NCBI RefSeq assembly: GCF_014077625.1
Contig: NZ_JACFXU010000013.1
Span: 620,001 to 684,000 of the forward strand
DNA length: 64,000 nt
Origin: Sediminihaliea albiluteola
GTDB taxonomy: Bacteria; Pseudomonadota; Gammaproteobacteria; Pseudomonadales; Halieaceae
Direction of reading: 5' to 3'
Shown here: positions 1-8,941 of the stretch, one piece after another
Layout of the letters: each line of letters opens with the position of its first letter
Numbering within the stretch: the first letter of the stretch is position 1
The notes under the pieces: generated by a model
The model's input: only the letters and a program-made list of their open reading frames with translations
The model's database searches: none
What the model was told of the DNA's origin: nothing
Translations under genes and position numbers: made by a program

Positions 1-1443
1 GTAGCCTGTAGAAACCTTGGCGTAGGTGCTGAGCTCATCATTCCAGATAAAGTTGGCTGTGAACGAGGGGTCAAAGCGGTAGAAACTCTGGTCGTTGCGG
101 GCATTGATCTCTAAAGGATAGCCGTTGACCAAAAAGTCGCGGCTCGCATCGCGCTCATCTTCCGTGTAGCGGCCGCCAAGTGTCAGCTCTAAGCGATTAT
201 CCAGAACAGGTGGGGTCCAGGTGACCTGCGAGTAAATGGCCTGGGATTTTGCCGTAGAGGTCACATCACGATCTTTATCAACCAAGATATCGCCCACTGG
301 ACGCAAATCGGTGACGTAGTTCTGGTAGTGATCACTGGTCTCTTTGAAGTAGTACAAACCGACGATATATTCGAGTTCATTACCGATATCGCCGATGAAC
401 TGCAACTCTTGCGAGAACTGGCGGTTTTCTACCTGGTCGTAGGAATGTGCCGGTACAAAAAATGCCTCAGCGTAATTTTGGTAGGCATCAAAGTTCAGTT
501 CGCGATAACCAGTCAAAGACTTGATGGTCAGCGAATCGCTGGCTTCCCAGGTCAAAGTCAGACCATGGCCTTCAAAATCTGATTCAGTGCGTTTTAAGTC
601 AATCGGGCGGTAAGTCTTGCCTGTGGGCTTGCTCGCATTGATATAACCGGGGTAGAGGAAGCTCAGATCATCGGTGCTCTGATAGTAAACCGGGGTCGAT
701 TCGAGGGTGCCGGTCTCCATCGAGTAATCCACCGTCAGGTCATCAGAGGCATCCCAGCGCAAGGCCAGGCGGCCACCCAGCTGATCGTTTAAACCGTAAT
801 CAGCGCCGCCGGAGTTCTTAACATAGCCGTCTTGATTGCGCTTCATCACGGTTAGTTTAGCCGCCACATCACCCACTTCTGGCAAATCAACCGTGGTCAG
901 GCTACGGAAGTAATCACGACTACCAAATGACAGTGATTGCTTAAAACCAAACTCGCCAGTGGGCTTAGCAGTAATCAAGTTAACCGCACCACCGGTAGTG
1001 TTGCGACCGTAGAGTGTGCCCTGAGGGCCGCGCAATACTTCCACACGCTCTAGGCCGGCCAGGTCAAATAGCGCGCCCTGTGGCCGAGAAATATAGAGGC
1101 CATCGATGTACAGACCCACCGAACCATCACTGGTTACCTGCATCGGATCAGAGACACCTTGACCGCGCATATAAAGAATTAATAGATCGGAAGAGGGGTA
1201 GGGAGTCTGCGACAGGGTCGGCATCGATTTAACGATATCGTCGTAGTCGAGGATGCCGCGTTTTTCCATGTCGTTACTGGTCAGCGCTGAGATCGCAATA
1301 GGCGTTTCTTGCAAGTTCTCTGAACGCTTCTGTGCGGTGACAACGACCTCTTCAATTTGTGCTTGGGCACTGCCTGCAATCGCACTGAGTATTGCCAATG
1401 GCAAGACCGCACGGCGCAAACCCATCCCTAATGAATTGTTCAT
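1..1443 (-). CDS. TonB-dependent receptor, copy 1 (3' end outside window)
   Basis: Outer-membrane TonB-dependent receptor that would import a ligand using TonB/ExbBD energy. Reading the minus strand from the ATG at 1443 gives an open frame of 481 codons running off the window edge, so the last third of the barrel is missing here. It starts with a signal peptide (MNNSLGMGLRRAVLPL.. ending near SAQA), followed by the TonB-box-like IEEVVVTAQKR and a plug domain containing LRGPQGTLYGRNTTGG. It is collinear with the next gene at a constant offset of 2532 bases and nearly identical over the first 140 residues, so the two are tandem paralogues. The frame at position 1 reads YAKVSTGY, matching the same motif in copy 2. 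The ligand is unknown; the nearby Rieske oxygenase suggests a hydrophobic, sterol-like compound, which is inference only. Confidence 0.93.
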   Translation of the reverse strand, partial: MNNSLGMGLRRAVLPLAILSAIAGSAQAQIEEVVVTAQKRSENLQETPIAISALTSNDMEKRGILDYDDIVKSMPTLSQTPYPSSDLLILYMRGQGVSDPMQVTSDGSVGLYIDGLYISRPQGALFDLAGLERVEVLRGPQGTLYGRNTTGGAVNLITAKPTGEFGFKQSLSFGSRDYFRSLTTVDLPEVGDVAAKLTVMKRNQDGYVKNSGGADYGLNDQLGGRLALRWDASDDLTVDYSMETGTLESTPVYYQSTDDLSFLYPGYINASKPTGKTYRPIDLKRTESDFEGHGLTLTWEASDSLTIKSLTGYRELNFDAYQNYAEAFFVPAHSYDQVENRQFSQELQFIGDIGNELEYIVGLYYFKETSDHYQNYVTDLRPVGDILVDKDRDVTSTAKSQAIYSQVTWTPPVLDNRLELTLGGRYTEDERDASRDFLVNGYPLEINARNDQSFYRFDPSFTANFIWNDELSTYAKVSTGY

Positions 1444-1722
1444 AGGTACCTCTGGATATGTTGAAATAAACCTGCAGAAAATGACGAATTTTAACGTTAA
1501 AAATATACGGTGCACGAATGTGCAATCGCAAATACTAGTCCTTAATAGCTAAATAATCCAGCCCATAGCGGATGAGCCGCCAAGTCGTAGTAGGTCATAG
1601 CAGGCAGAAGGAAGCGCGGAGAGAGCTTATTGCTTAAGACTTACACAGCAGCTAGCAATATATAGGAGGGTGTAATGAAGTATGACCCGCTGATTGCGGG
1701 TCATACAGAGTGGGGTGGTTGC
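1444..1722. other. Intergenic region between the tandem receptors
   Basis: 279 bases without a credible gene. It holds the 5' region of receptor copy 1 and the terminator-like hairpin of copy 2 at 1681-1705. A TAGGAGGGTG sequence near 1662 is a Shine-Dalgarno look-alike on the plus strand, but no convincing plus-strand gene follows it. Confidence 0.6.
1681..1705 (-). terminator. Hairpin downstream of TonB receptor copy 2
   Basis: Perfect 10-bp inverted repeat TATGACCCGC / GCGGGTCATA with a 5-base loop, 17 bases past the stop codon of copy 2 on the minus strand. Only a weak T-rich stretch (CTTCATT) follows, so it may be a weak intrinsic terminator or a 3'-end stabilising hairpin. Confidence 0.5.
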
Positions 1723-3975
1723 TTAGTATTGGTAAACCAGATCAATACCGTAAGTTGCCGGCTCAGCCCAACTCGCAGCCGTGAAGGTAAAACCAGCGGG
1801 CCCAAGTGGCGTGGCAACTGATGCACCGCCGGTACCAATGACATGCTGACGGTACTCTTTATCGAGGATGTTGCGCCCCCACAGAGCCACTGTTGCGGTA
1901 TCGCCACGTGGCAGGTCAAATACAAAACCGATACGCGCATCCAACAAACCGTAACTCGGCCGCGAGTAGAAGTCGCGATTAGGCACGGCGGGGCCAGCTG
2001 GCGCAGAGTCATAGACCTTTGACTGGAAGCTATAATTCAAGGTTGCATTGGCTTCCACTGAAGTGCTGCGCCAGAAAGTATAGTCGGCTGTCAGGTTGAC
2101 GCTATCTTGTGGTGCATAAGGCAGTACAAATAGCTGCTTGATGTCATCTCCCACCTGATAGGGAGAAGAGGCGTTTACTGCAGGGTCAAAAATCGAGCCA
2201 CTGGTGGCAATCACCTCATCAAACTTGGGATCAAGATAAGCGTAATCAAACTGCAGCATAAGGTCTGGAGTGGGCATCAAAATTACTGACAACTCAGCAC
2301 CTTTTACCGTGGCTTCACCAGCGTTATAAGACTGAATCAAAGACAGGTCATAAGCGTCTGAGCCAAATGCCAACTGCATGTCGGTGAACTCACTGTAGAA
2401 CAGGGCAGTGTTGACTCGCAGCCGACGATCCCACCACTCAGACTTTAAACCAAGCTCATAAGTAGTGACTTCCTCGGGGTCGAAGCTGAGCACAAAGTCG
2501 CCCGGTGCGCCGCCCTCGGATGAGCCACCAGCCTTATAGCCAGTGGATACCTTGGCATAGGTGCTCAGCTCATCATTCCAAATAAAGTTAGCGGTGAAAG
2601 ATGGGTCGAACTGTTCGAAGCTTTGGTCGTTGCTGGCATTAAGCTCAATGGCAGTGCCGTTAACTAAATAGTCTCGCGTCCCTTCGCGCTCGTCTTCGGT
2701 GTAGCGCGCACCAAGGGTTAATTCTAAGCGGTTGTCCAATACCGGCGGCGTCCAAGTCACCTGTGAGTAGATGGCTTGAGACTTAGCAACCGAAGTCACG
2801 TCCCGATCCTTATCGGTAACACCGGCACCCACAGGAGTCAGATCAGTGAAGTAGTTCTGGAAGTGATCACTGCTTTCTTTGAAGTAATAAAGGCCCAAGA
2901 TGTACTCGAAGTTATTACCAATATCCCCAATAAACTGTAATTCTTGTGAGAATTGACGGTTATCTATTTGGTCAAAGACGTAGGTCGGAATGGTGAAAGA
3001 TTCCGCATAGTTTTGGTAGTTATCGAAGCGCAGTTCACGGTAACCAGTCAAAGACTTGACCGTAAGAGCATCAGAGGCTTCCCAAGTTAAGGTCAGTCCG
3101 TGACCTTCAAACTCCGAGTCACTGGGCTTTAATTCCATCGGACGATAGGTCTTACCGGTGGGCTTTTCGCCTGTGATATAGCCGGGGTACAAGCCGGTAT
3201 CGATGGTGCTTTGATAGTAAATAGGCGAGGACTCCAAGGTGCCTGTTTCTAAGGAGTAATCCACCGTGAGATCCTCAGAGGCATCCCAGCGCAAGGCTAA
3301 ACGTCCACCCAACTGATCGTTCAGACCAAAGTCCGCACCGCCAGCATTTTTAACATAGCCATCTTGATTGCGTTTTAACACTGTCAGCTTGGCTGCCACA
3401 TCTTTGATCGCAGGTAGGTCTACAGTGGTCAGGCTGCGGAAGTAATCACGGCTGCCAAAAGACAGGCTCTGCTTAAAACCAAACTCGCCAGTGGGCTTGG
3501 CAGTGATTAGGTTTACGGCACCACCGGTGGTGTTACGTCCGTAGAGTGTGCCCTGAGGGCCGCGCAGGACCTCGACACGCTCTAGGCCGGCCAAGTCAAA
3601 TAGTGCACCCTGTGGCCGTGAGATATACAGGCCGTCTATATACAGGCCCACCGAACCGTCGCTGGTTACCTGCATCGGGTCAGAGACACCTTGACCGCGC
3701 ATATACAGAATTAACAGATCGGAGGAGGGGTAGGGAGTCTGCGACAGGGTCGGCATCGATTTGACGATATCGTCATAGTCGAGGATACCGCGCTTTTCCA
3801 TGTCGTTACTGGTCAGCGCTGAGATCGCAATAGGCGTTTCCTGCAAATTCTCAGAGCGCTTCTGCGCTGTAACAACCACCTCTTCTATTTGAGCCTGTGC
3901 ACTGTTGCTAATGGCCGATAGTATTGCCAAAGGCAATGCTGCACGACGCAAATTAGCGCCTAAAGACTTCTTCAT
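1723..3975 (-). CDS. TonB-dependent receptor, copy 2
   Basis: Complete 750-residue outer-membrane receptor. A signal peptide (about residues 1-28, ending SAQA) precedes the TonB box EEVVVTAQKR (about 31-40), a plug domain (about 45-155, with LRGPQGTLYGRNTTGG), and a 22-strand-type beta barrel ending in the aromatic C-terminus YGIDLVYQY used by the BAM machinery. Length is typical of the CirA/Fec-like class found in substrate-uptake clusters of marine gammaproteobacteria. It is the tandem paralogue of the gene cut at the left edge; the first roughly 430 bases differ mostly at silent sites, whereas the barrel region is more diverged. A MarR-family regulator is divergent, 342 bases upstream. The ATG at 3975 has an AAGGAGG-like ribosome-binding site just upstream. 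Confidence 0.96.
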   Translation of the reverse strand: MKKSLGANLRRAALPLAILSAISNSAQAQIEEVVVTAQKRSENLQETPIAISALTSNDMEKRGILDYDDIVKSMPTLSQTPYPSSDLLILYMRGQGVSDPMQVTSDGSVGLYIDGLYISRPQGALFDLAGLERVEVLRGPQGTLYGRNTTGGAVNLITAKPTGEFGFKQSLSFGSRDYFRSLTTVDLPAIKDVAAKLTVLKRNQDGYVKNAGGADFGLNDQLGGRLALRWDASEDLTVDYSLETGTLESSPIYYQSTIDTGLYPGYITGEKPTGKTYRPMELKPSDSEFEGHGLTLTWEASDALTVKSLTGYRELRFDNYQNYAESFTIPTYVFDQIDNRQFSQELQFIGDIGNNFEYILGLYYFKESSDHFQNYFTDLTPVGAGVTDKDRDVTSVAKSQAIYSQVTWTPPVLDNRLELTLGARYTEDEREGTRDYLVNGTAIELNASNDQSFEQFDPSFTANFIWNDELSTYAKVSTGYKAGGSSEGGAPGDFVLSFDPEEVTTYELGLKSEWWDRRLRVNTALFYSEFTDMQLAFGSDAYDLSLIQSYNAGEATVKGAELSVILMPTPDLMLQFDYAYLDPKFDEVIATSGSIFDPAVNASSPYQVGDDIKQLFVLPYAPQDSVNLTADYTFWRSTSVEANATLNYSFQSKVYDSAPAGPAVPNRDFYSRPSYGLLDARIGFVFDLPRGDTATVALWGRNILDKEYRQHVIGTGGASVATPLGPAGFTFTAASWAEPATYGIDLVYQY

Positions 3976-4317
3976 GATACCTCCTTAAAAAGTCACTGAT
4001 ACCTGTTTTATAGCGCATGCCAAACTTAATGAGATGGTTTGCTATGAACCAGACGTGGATAGGGCCTGCAGGTCTAAGCATGCCCAAATTTTGGAGGCCG
4101 AATTCTAGATATTTGTCAAAAAACAAACCAGTGAGGGCATCAGTAGCCAATTATACTAATTTGAACCGCCAGCTAAAATACAGGCTCTTGCTAGAGCACA
4201 AACAGCAGCCCTTAATGCTCTAGGGAGCAACAAACAGGGCTTCATGAGAGCAACACAATTGAGATTTCCCCGCGCTCTAAGCTAAACTGCCGCCTCTTTA
4301 GGACAGCAGGAACCCCC
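3976..4317. promoter_or_regulatory. Divergent promoter region, TonB receptor / marR
   Basis: 342 bases separating the minus-strand receptor from the plus-strand marR gene, AT-rich and without a convincing ORF. It contains an 8-bp inverted repeat CTAGAGCA / TGCTCTAG (4191-4198 and 4216-4223, 17-base spacer) about 95 bases upstream of the marR start. MarR proteins commonly repress divergent promoters, so this is the place to expect an operator; the specific site is a guess. Confidence 0.4.
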
Positions 4318-4761
4318 ATGGATCTCACTCAATCCATTAGCTTTCAACTGACGCGCTGTGGCTTGTTATTGCGACAGATGACCGCCAAACGCATGAAGCA
4401 ATCGAGCACAGGCTTAACTCCAGAAGAGGCGACTCTGCTCAACCAACTATGGGATAAAGACCGTCAAACACTGAGTGAATTGGGCCAGTGGGCATTAAAA
4501 GGGGCTTCCACCGTTACTCGGCAGGTCGACAGTCTTGAGCGTAAGGGTTTTATTAAACGCGAGAATTCCCAGCAGGACCGGCGCAATGTATACGTTGTGC
4601 TGACAGAAAAGGGCAAAGCGATCGAACAAGAATTTCGTCACGACATTGGCCTCAGTAGCCTCGACGCGTCCATCCCAGGGATCAGCCCAGAAGAGCTGGC
4701 AATCACTTTATCCGTCATCCAGCGCGTGCGTGATTTCGCCGCCGCCGAGCTCAACGAATAA
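4318..4761 (+). CDS. MarR-family winged-helix transcriptional regulator
   Basis: 147-residue MarR regulator, the usual family length. The central winged helix is seen as TLSELGQWALKGASTVTRQ (helix-turn-helix, about residues 53-71), then the recognition/wing region VDSLERKGFIKRENSQQDRR and NVYVVLTEKGKA, the latter matching the family's RxxxVxLTxxG pattern. N- and C-terminal helices would form the dimer interface. Such proteins usually release DNA on binding a small phenolic or lipophilic ligand. It lies between the receptor pair (divergent) and the Rieske oxygenase gene (same strand, after a strong terminator), so it is a good candidate regulator of both. A TTGCAT-T-ATGCAA palindrome upstream of the oxygenase may be its operator. 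Confidence 0.9.
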   Translation: MDLTQSISFQLTRCGLLLRQMTAKRMKQSSTGLTPEEATLLNQLWDKDRQTLSELGQWALKGASTVTRQVDSLERKGFIKRENSQQDRRNVYVVLTEKGKAIEQEFRHDIGLSSLDASIPGISPEELAITLSVIQRVRDFAAAELNE

Positions 4762-4790
4762 ACACTCCGCAGTAGCTGCGTTTTACAACG

Positions 4791-4835
4791 AGCCCCGCCA
4801 AGCCTGATCAATTGTAGGCTTGGCGGGGCTTTTTT
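4791..4835 (+). terminator. Intrinsic terminator after marR
   Basis: Perfect 15-bp stem (4791-4805 AGCCCCGCCAAGCCT with 4816-4830) with a 10-base loop and a TTTTTT run directly after, 30 bases past the marR stop. A textbook Rho-independent terminator that separates marR from the oxygenase transcript. Confidence 0.95.
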
Positions 4836-4871
4836 ATGCCTAATCAAAAGCACATTAAATTTTTTACAGAC

Positions 4872-4898
4872 ACTTGCATTTGTTTGCATTATGCAAGT
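4872..4898. promoter_or_regulatory. Candidate MarR-type operator upstream of the Rieske oxygenase gene
   Basis: Contains a perfect 13-bp palindrome TTGCAT-T-ATGCAA (4884-4896) plus a further TTGCAT copy (4874-4879), so that ACTTGCAT and ATGCAAGT also pair over an 11-base spacer. It lies about 100 bases upstream of the oxygenase start, and the only local regulator is the MarR protein. Binding is inferred. Confidence 0.5.
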
Positions 4899-4996
4899 AT
4901 TATTGAATTGCACTGTGGGGCTGTCCCTTAAAGATCTGGCTGCCTCCTGAAGGAAAGCATGCTAACAAGCCGCTTTATTAGCTAACGACGAGATGG

Positions 4997-6115
4997 ATGA
5001 TAAAGACAATGAATGCAGCAGTTCGTACACCATACAAAATTGAACAAAAAGTCTGGCCAGAGCGTTACGCGCGTGGCTGGCACGTTATTGGCACACCTGA
5101 TCAATTCACTGATAAGCCACAAAGACTAGAGCACTTCGGAAAACGCTTGGTCGCTTATCGCGGTGATGATGGGGCAGTGCATGTCCTAGACTCCTACTGC
5201 CCACACATGGGTGCAGATTTGAGCAAAGGCACAGTCAATGGCAGCTCATTGGTCTGTCCCTTCCACTCATGGAGCTGGGGTGCTGATGGTGTTTGTGACC
5301 ATATTCCCTACGCCAAAAAAATCCCCGACAAAGCGGTCATTGGCTCATGGCCAACACTTGAAAAAAACGGTCTGGTGATGGTTTGGAACGACCACGAAGG
5401 TAATCCACCCATCCCTGAGTACGAGCCAAAAGATTTAGAGGGCACCGGTACAGATCAGCAGTGGACGGACTGGGTTATGTCTCAGTTCACTATCAATACC
5501 CACTGCCGCGAACTAGTTGATAACATGGCTGACTGCGCTCACTTTGGCCCGGTGCATTACACTGACGTTAAATCATTTAGCAACGAGCAAGAAGGGCACA
5601 CCTTTACCCAGTACATGGTTGGAGGCAACCCGCTATTGACCGAAGGCGAAGTGCTAATGACCACCATCGCGCACTATGAAGGCCCTGCTTATATGATCAC
5701 TAAGCTGAACGGCATGATGGACGGGGCGCCAATGAAAGTGGACCTCTTAGTCAGCCACGTCCCTGTCAACACAGAGCAGTTCATCATTAACTTTGGCGTG
5801 CGTATGCTGAAAAACCCAGCACTCACAGAGGAGCAAAACCGAGAGATCGTTGATCAATATACCCAGCAGACGATCACATCCTTTGAGCAGGATGTTGAGA
5901 TTTGGGATAATAAAATCTTGATCGAAAACCCCATTCTTTGCGATGGCGACGGTCCCGTGAACATGCTACGCAAATGGTACGATCAGTTTTATATGGATGT
6001 GGCCGATGTGCCCGAGCGTCTAACGGCGCACAAAACCCACACCACCCTCGAAGGGATTTCAGTAGAAGAGGCGATTGCAGCGAATGCAAACGCAGTGCGA
6101 GAGTCCGTCGCTTAA
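4997..6115 (+). CDS. Rieske non-heme iron oxygenase, KshA-like
   Basis: 372-residue terminal oxygenase of the KshA/Daf36-like branch; KshA 9-alpha-hydroxylates 3-ketosteroids with an electron-transfer partner (KshB-type reductase). Visible features: the N-terminal RYARGWHVIG block; a Rieske [2Fe-2S] site with C68, H70, C87 and H90 (CPHMGADLSKG and CPFHSWSWGADG); and the mononuclear iron site in DNMADCAHFGPVH with D179, H182 and H187, followed by EQDVEIWDNK, which supplies the likely carboxylate ligand. No reductase gene is adjacent, so electrons must come from elsewhere in the genome. The start could be the ATG at 4997 or the one four codons later; neither has a strong ribosome-binding site. 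Steroid or related terpenoid specificity is inferred from family resemblance and from the CYP125-like P450 operon at 18-26 kb. Confidence 0.9.
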   Translation: MIKTMNAAVRTPYKIEQKVWPERYARGWHVIGTPDQFTDKPQRLEHFGKRLVAYRGDDGAVHVLDSYCPHMGADLSKGTVNGSSLVCPFHSWSWGADGVCDHIPYAKKIPDKAVIGSWPTLEKNGLVMVWNDHEGNPPIPEYEPKDLEGTGTDQQWTDWVMSQFTINTHCRELVDNMADCAHFGPVHYTDVKSFSNEQEGHTFTQYMVGGNPLLTEGEVLMTTIAHYEGPAYMITKLNGMMDGAPMKVDLLVSHVPVNTEQFIINFGVRMLKNPALTEEQNREIVDQYTQQTITSFEQDVEIWDNKILIENPILCDGDGPVNMLRKWYDQFYMDVADVPERLTAHKTHTTLEGISVEEAIAANANAVRESVA

Positions 6116-6184
6116 ACTAAGCCTCCCAATACGGCACTCGCCGTTTAAGCAATTGAGCTTAAGCTCATTCGCAGATCCTTATCA

Positions 6185-6217
6185 GGGGGCAGGGCCGCAA
6201 CTGCGGCCTTAGCCCCC
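6185..6217 (+). terminator. GC-rich hairpin after Rieske oxygenase gene
   Basis: Nested stems GGGGGC/GCCCCC and GGCCGC/GCGGCC around a 4-base AACT loop, 70 bases past the oxygenase stop. No T-run follows, so if it ends transcription it does so without a classical U-tract, or it protects the 3' end. Confidence 0.5.
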
Positions 6218-6374
6218 GATATCCTCACAGCATCCAACAAGTCCTTTCGCAGCGAGCCTGACTACTGGACTGTTAGAGTGGTTGGGTACAACGTTTCGCT
6301 CTGTCTCACATGGCCGCTATATTCTACAACTAGAGAGGCTTGACTATGTGCTCTCATTCGCGATGCCGTCACAG

Positions 6375-6394
6375 ATTGTTACAGTAAGAACAAT
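6375..6394. promoter_or_regulatory. Inverted repeat upstream of copper ATPase gene
   Basis: ATTGTT-N8-AACAAT, about 60-80 bases upstream of the ATPase start. It could be an operator for a metal-responsive regulator, but it does not match the ATTACA/TGTAAT palindrome seen upstream of copA, so no regulator is assigned. Confidence 0.3.
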
Positions 6395-6456
6395 AGATAG
6401 CGCAGGTGCTTCTACCATGATGCACTAAACTATATTGCGTAATGTTATGAAATGGG

Positions 6457-8766
6457 ATGAAAACGATGAGTAAACACACAGCAAAAGACCCCGTGTGTGG
6501 TATGACTGTAGATCCACATACAACAAAATACCGCAAGGAGCATGGAGGTAAATCTTGGTATTTCTGTTCAAGCCACTGTGAGTCGAAATTTGCAGAAAAC
6601 CCTAATAATTATTTAGGTGACAAGCCACAAGAGGTCGAGCCAGTGGTTGCTGGGAGCATTTATACCTGTCCTATGCACCCGGAGGTCCGTCAAGAAGGCC
6701 CCGGCGATTGCCCAATCTGCGGTATGGGGCTAGAGCCTGAGGAAATAAGCCTGAACGATGGGCCGTCGGAAGAACTAAGGGATATGACACGTCGGTTTTG
6801 GGTTGGTTTAGTCCTTGCGCTTCCCGTATTCCTACTGGAAATGGGTAGCCATATTATTAATATAGATCACCTATTATCACCACAGAACTCTAACTGGATT
6901 CAATTGGTACTGGCAACGCCTGTAGTGGCTTGGTGCGGCTGGCCATTCTTTCTACGCGCCTGGAATTCAGTGCTTACTCGCAACCTAAATATGTTCACGT
7001 TGATCGCCTTAGGTACCGGTGTCGCCCTAGTCTATAGTCTGGTGGCAACATTGCTTCCACAGGCTTTTCCTAACGCCTTTAGGCAGGCAGATGGTTCGGT
7101 AGCCGTATATTTTGAAGCTGCAGCCGTCATCGTGGTGCTGGTACTACTTGGGCAGATACTGGAGCTTCGTGCACGAGAGAAAACCTCTGGCGCAATCAGA
7201 GCCTTGTTGGATTTAGCCCCGGCCACGGCCAGAAAACTGGGTGAAGATGGTAACGAGTCCGATGTAGCTCTTGAGCAGGTTGTAGTGGGCGACCGCTTAA
7301 GAGTTAGACCTGGCGATAAGGTGCCCCTCGATGGCGAGGTGCTTGAAGGCCGTTCCAACGTTGATGAGTCCATGGTAACGGGTGAGCCACTCGCGGTGAC
7401 CAAGCAGGCAGGTGATCAGGTGATTGGCGGCAGTATCAACCAACAGGGTAGCTTTATTATGCGTGCGGATAAAGTTGGCCGCGACACCATGCTATCGCAA
7501 ATCGTACAAATGGTCGCGACTGCTCAGCGCAGTCGCGCACCGATTCAAGGCTTGGTGGATAAAGTCTCCAGTTGGTTTGTACCTGCAGTTATCGTTATTG
7601 CTGCAATTGCGTTTGTGGTCTGGTCGATTTACGGACCGACACCGCCGATGACATTCGGTCTTATCGTTGCGGTAAGCGTACTGATTATTGCTTGCCCCTG
7701 TGCGCTTGGCCTAGCGACGCCAATGTCTATTATGGTTGGTGTCGGACGAGGTGCCCAAAGCGGCATATTAATACGCAATGCCGAAGCACTTGAACGGATG
7801 GAAAAAGTAGACACAGTAGTGGTCGATAAAACCGGCACTTTAACTGAAGGTAAACCACAGGTAACCAAGCTGGTTCCATTCAACGGGCTCAACGACACGG
7901 AGCTTATGCGATATGCCGGTGGCTTGGAAAAAGGCAGTGAACACCCCTTAGCTCATGCCATTTTAGAAAAAGCAGCCAGCATGAACCTGACTTTGCCTGA
8001 CGCAGAGGGCTTTGACTCTCCAAATGGTAAAGGTGTTATCGGCACAATCGATGGCAAGAAAATTCTTCTGGGCAACCGATTGCTGATGGAAAGTGAAAGC
8101 GTAGATACCACGAGTTTTGAGGAGCAAGCCGAACAGCTACGTAGCGATGGCGCAACCGTTATTTTTGCCGCCGTTCAAGGACAGGTCTGTGGTTTAATCG
8201 CCATTGCTGATCCGATTAAAGAAACTACCAAGCGTGCAATTACGGCTTTCCATGCAGAAGGCATGCGTGTGGTGATGCTGACCGGTGATAACCGAACCTC
8301 CGCAAAGGCCGTTGCGCGTAAACTGGATATTGATGAAGTAGAAGCAGAAGTACTTCCTGAGGACAAAGGCAAGTTCGTCCAGCGCCTAAAAGATGAGGGA
8401 CATATTGTGGCAATGGCGGGAGATGGTGTGAATGATGCGCCAGCCCTAGCAACAGCGGATGTGGGAATTGCGATGGGCACAGGAACGGATGTTGCCATTG
8501 AGAGTGCCGGCATTACACTGCTACGCGGCGATCTAATGGGCATTGTCGAAGCACGGCAGCTGTCGATAGCAACTATGCATAATATTCGACAAAACCTATT
8601 TTTTGCTTTTGTCTATAACGCGGCCGGGATACCTGTAGCAGCCGGTGTGCTTTACCCGTTTTTCGGCATTCTTTTATCACCAATATTTGCCGCGGCGGCC
8701 ATGTCACTGTCTTCCGTCAGCGTTATTATTAACGCACTGCGCTTACGAATGACCAAGCTTGGTTAA
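6457..8766 (+). CDS. copA: Copper-translocating P1B-type ATPase with YHS and CPMHP metal-binding domains
   Basis: 769-residue inner-membrane pump exporting Cu(I) (possibly Ag) from the cytoplasm. Domain order: an N-terminal YHS domain (about 9-52, [14 protein letters not shown]), a heavy-metal-binding domain (about 68-95, TCPMHPEV and [10 protein letters not shown]), transmembrane helices, an actuator domain with DESMVTGEP, the CPC transport motif (about 412-416, [11 protein letters not shown]), phosphorylation site DKTGT (about D457), nucleotide-binding domain with GSEHPLA, and the hinge [16 protein letters not shown] (about 655). The classical HMA domain is replaced by YHS/CPMHP modules, as in many environmental CopA/SilP-like pumps. 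An in-frame ATG at 6466 is an equally plausible start. It lies tail-to-tail with the copA-copB operon, whose multicopper oxidase shares the gene name by convention but is unrelated. Confidence 0.95.
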   Translation: MKTMSKHTAKDPVCGMTVDPHTTKYRKEHGGKSWYFCSSHCESKFAENPNNYLGDKPQEVEPVVAGSIYTCPMHPEVRQEGPGDCPICGMGLEPEEISLNDGPSEELRDMTRRFWVGLVLALPVFLLEMGSHIINIDHLLSPQNSNWIQLVLATPVVAWCGWPFFLRAWNSVLTRNLNMFTLIALGTGVALVYSLVATLLPQAFPNAFRQADGSVAVYFEAAAVIVVLVLLGQILELRAREKTSGAIRALLDLAPATARKLGEDGNESDVALEQVVVGDRLRVRPGDKVPLDGEVLEGRSNVDESMVTGEPLAVTKQAGDQVIGGSINQQGSFIMRADKVGRDTMLSQIVQMVATAQRSRAPIQGLVDKVSSWFVPAVIVIAAIAFVVWSIYGPTPPMTFGLIVAVSVLIIACPCALGLATPMSIMVGVGRGAQSGILIRNAEALERMEKVDTVVVDKTGTLTEGKPQVTKLVPFNGLNDTELMRYAGGLEKGSEHPLAHAILEKAASMNLTLPDAEGFDSPNGKGVIGTIDGKKILLGNRLLMESESVDTTSFEEQAEQLRSDGATVIFAAVQGQVCGLIAIADPIKETTKRAITAFHAEGMRVVMLTGDNRTSAKAVARKLDIDEVEAEVLPEDKGKFVQRLKDEGHIVAMAGDGVNDAPALATADVGIAMGTGTDVAIESAGITLLRGDLMGIVEARQLSIATMHNIRQNLFFAFVYNAAGIPVAAGVLYPFFGILLSPIFAAAAMSLSSVSVIINALRLRMTKLG

Positions 8767-8855
8767 TCAAATGACAAAGTTTGCTCTGCTATGAGGCTTG
8801 CTCGGAAAGGGGTGGATAATCACCACTTAGGGCAGGTTTCTCATATTATATAGAA

Positions 8856-8890
8856 AAACCCAGCCGTCTCTAAGAAATGAGAGGCGGCTG
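8856..8890 (-). terminator. Intrinsic terminator of the copper-resistance operon
   Basis: Ten-base-pair stem (8861-8870 CAGCCGTCTC with 8881-8890, one G-U pair) and, on the minus strand, a GGTTTTTCTA tail. It sits about 50 bases past the cytochrome c stop and ends the copA-copB-cytochrome transcript. Confidence 0.85.
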
Positions 8891-8941
8891 GCAAAGTTAG
8901 CCCAAATCTGAGCAGCTATCCTAGACCAATAGTCAGTGGCC

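Larger units (their letters stand above)
6116..6456. other. Intergenic region with U-less hairpin
   Basis: 341 bases with no credible gene. It holds the GC-rich hairpin at 6185-6217 after the oxygenase gene and the 5' region of the copper ATPase, including an inverted repeat ATTGTT-N8-AACAAT at 6375-6394. Confidence 0.5.

Noticed and set aside
1014-1232. 72-codon plus-strand ORF in receptor copy 1, nearly repeated at 3546-3764
   Set aside because: It is the antisense reading of the conserved plug domain of both duplicated receptors; its repetition comes from the tandem duplication, not from a real gene.
4638-4913. 91-codon minus-strand ORF after marR
   Set aside because: It crosses the marR terminator and the likely operator and has no ribosome-binding site or family features.
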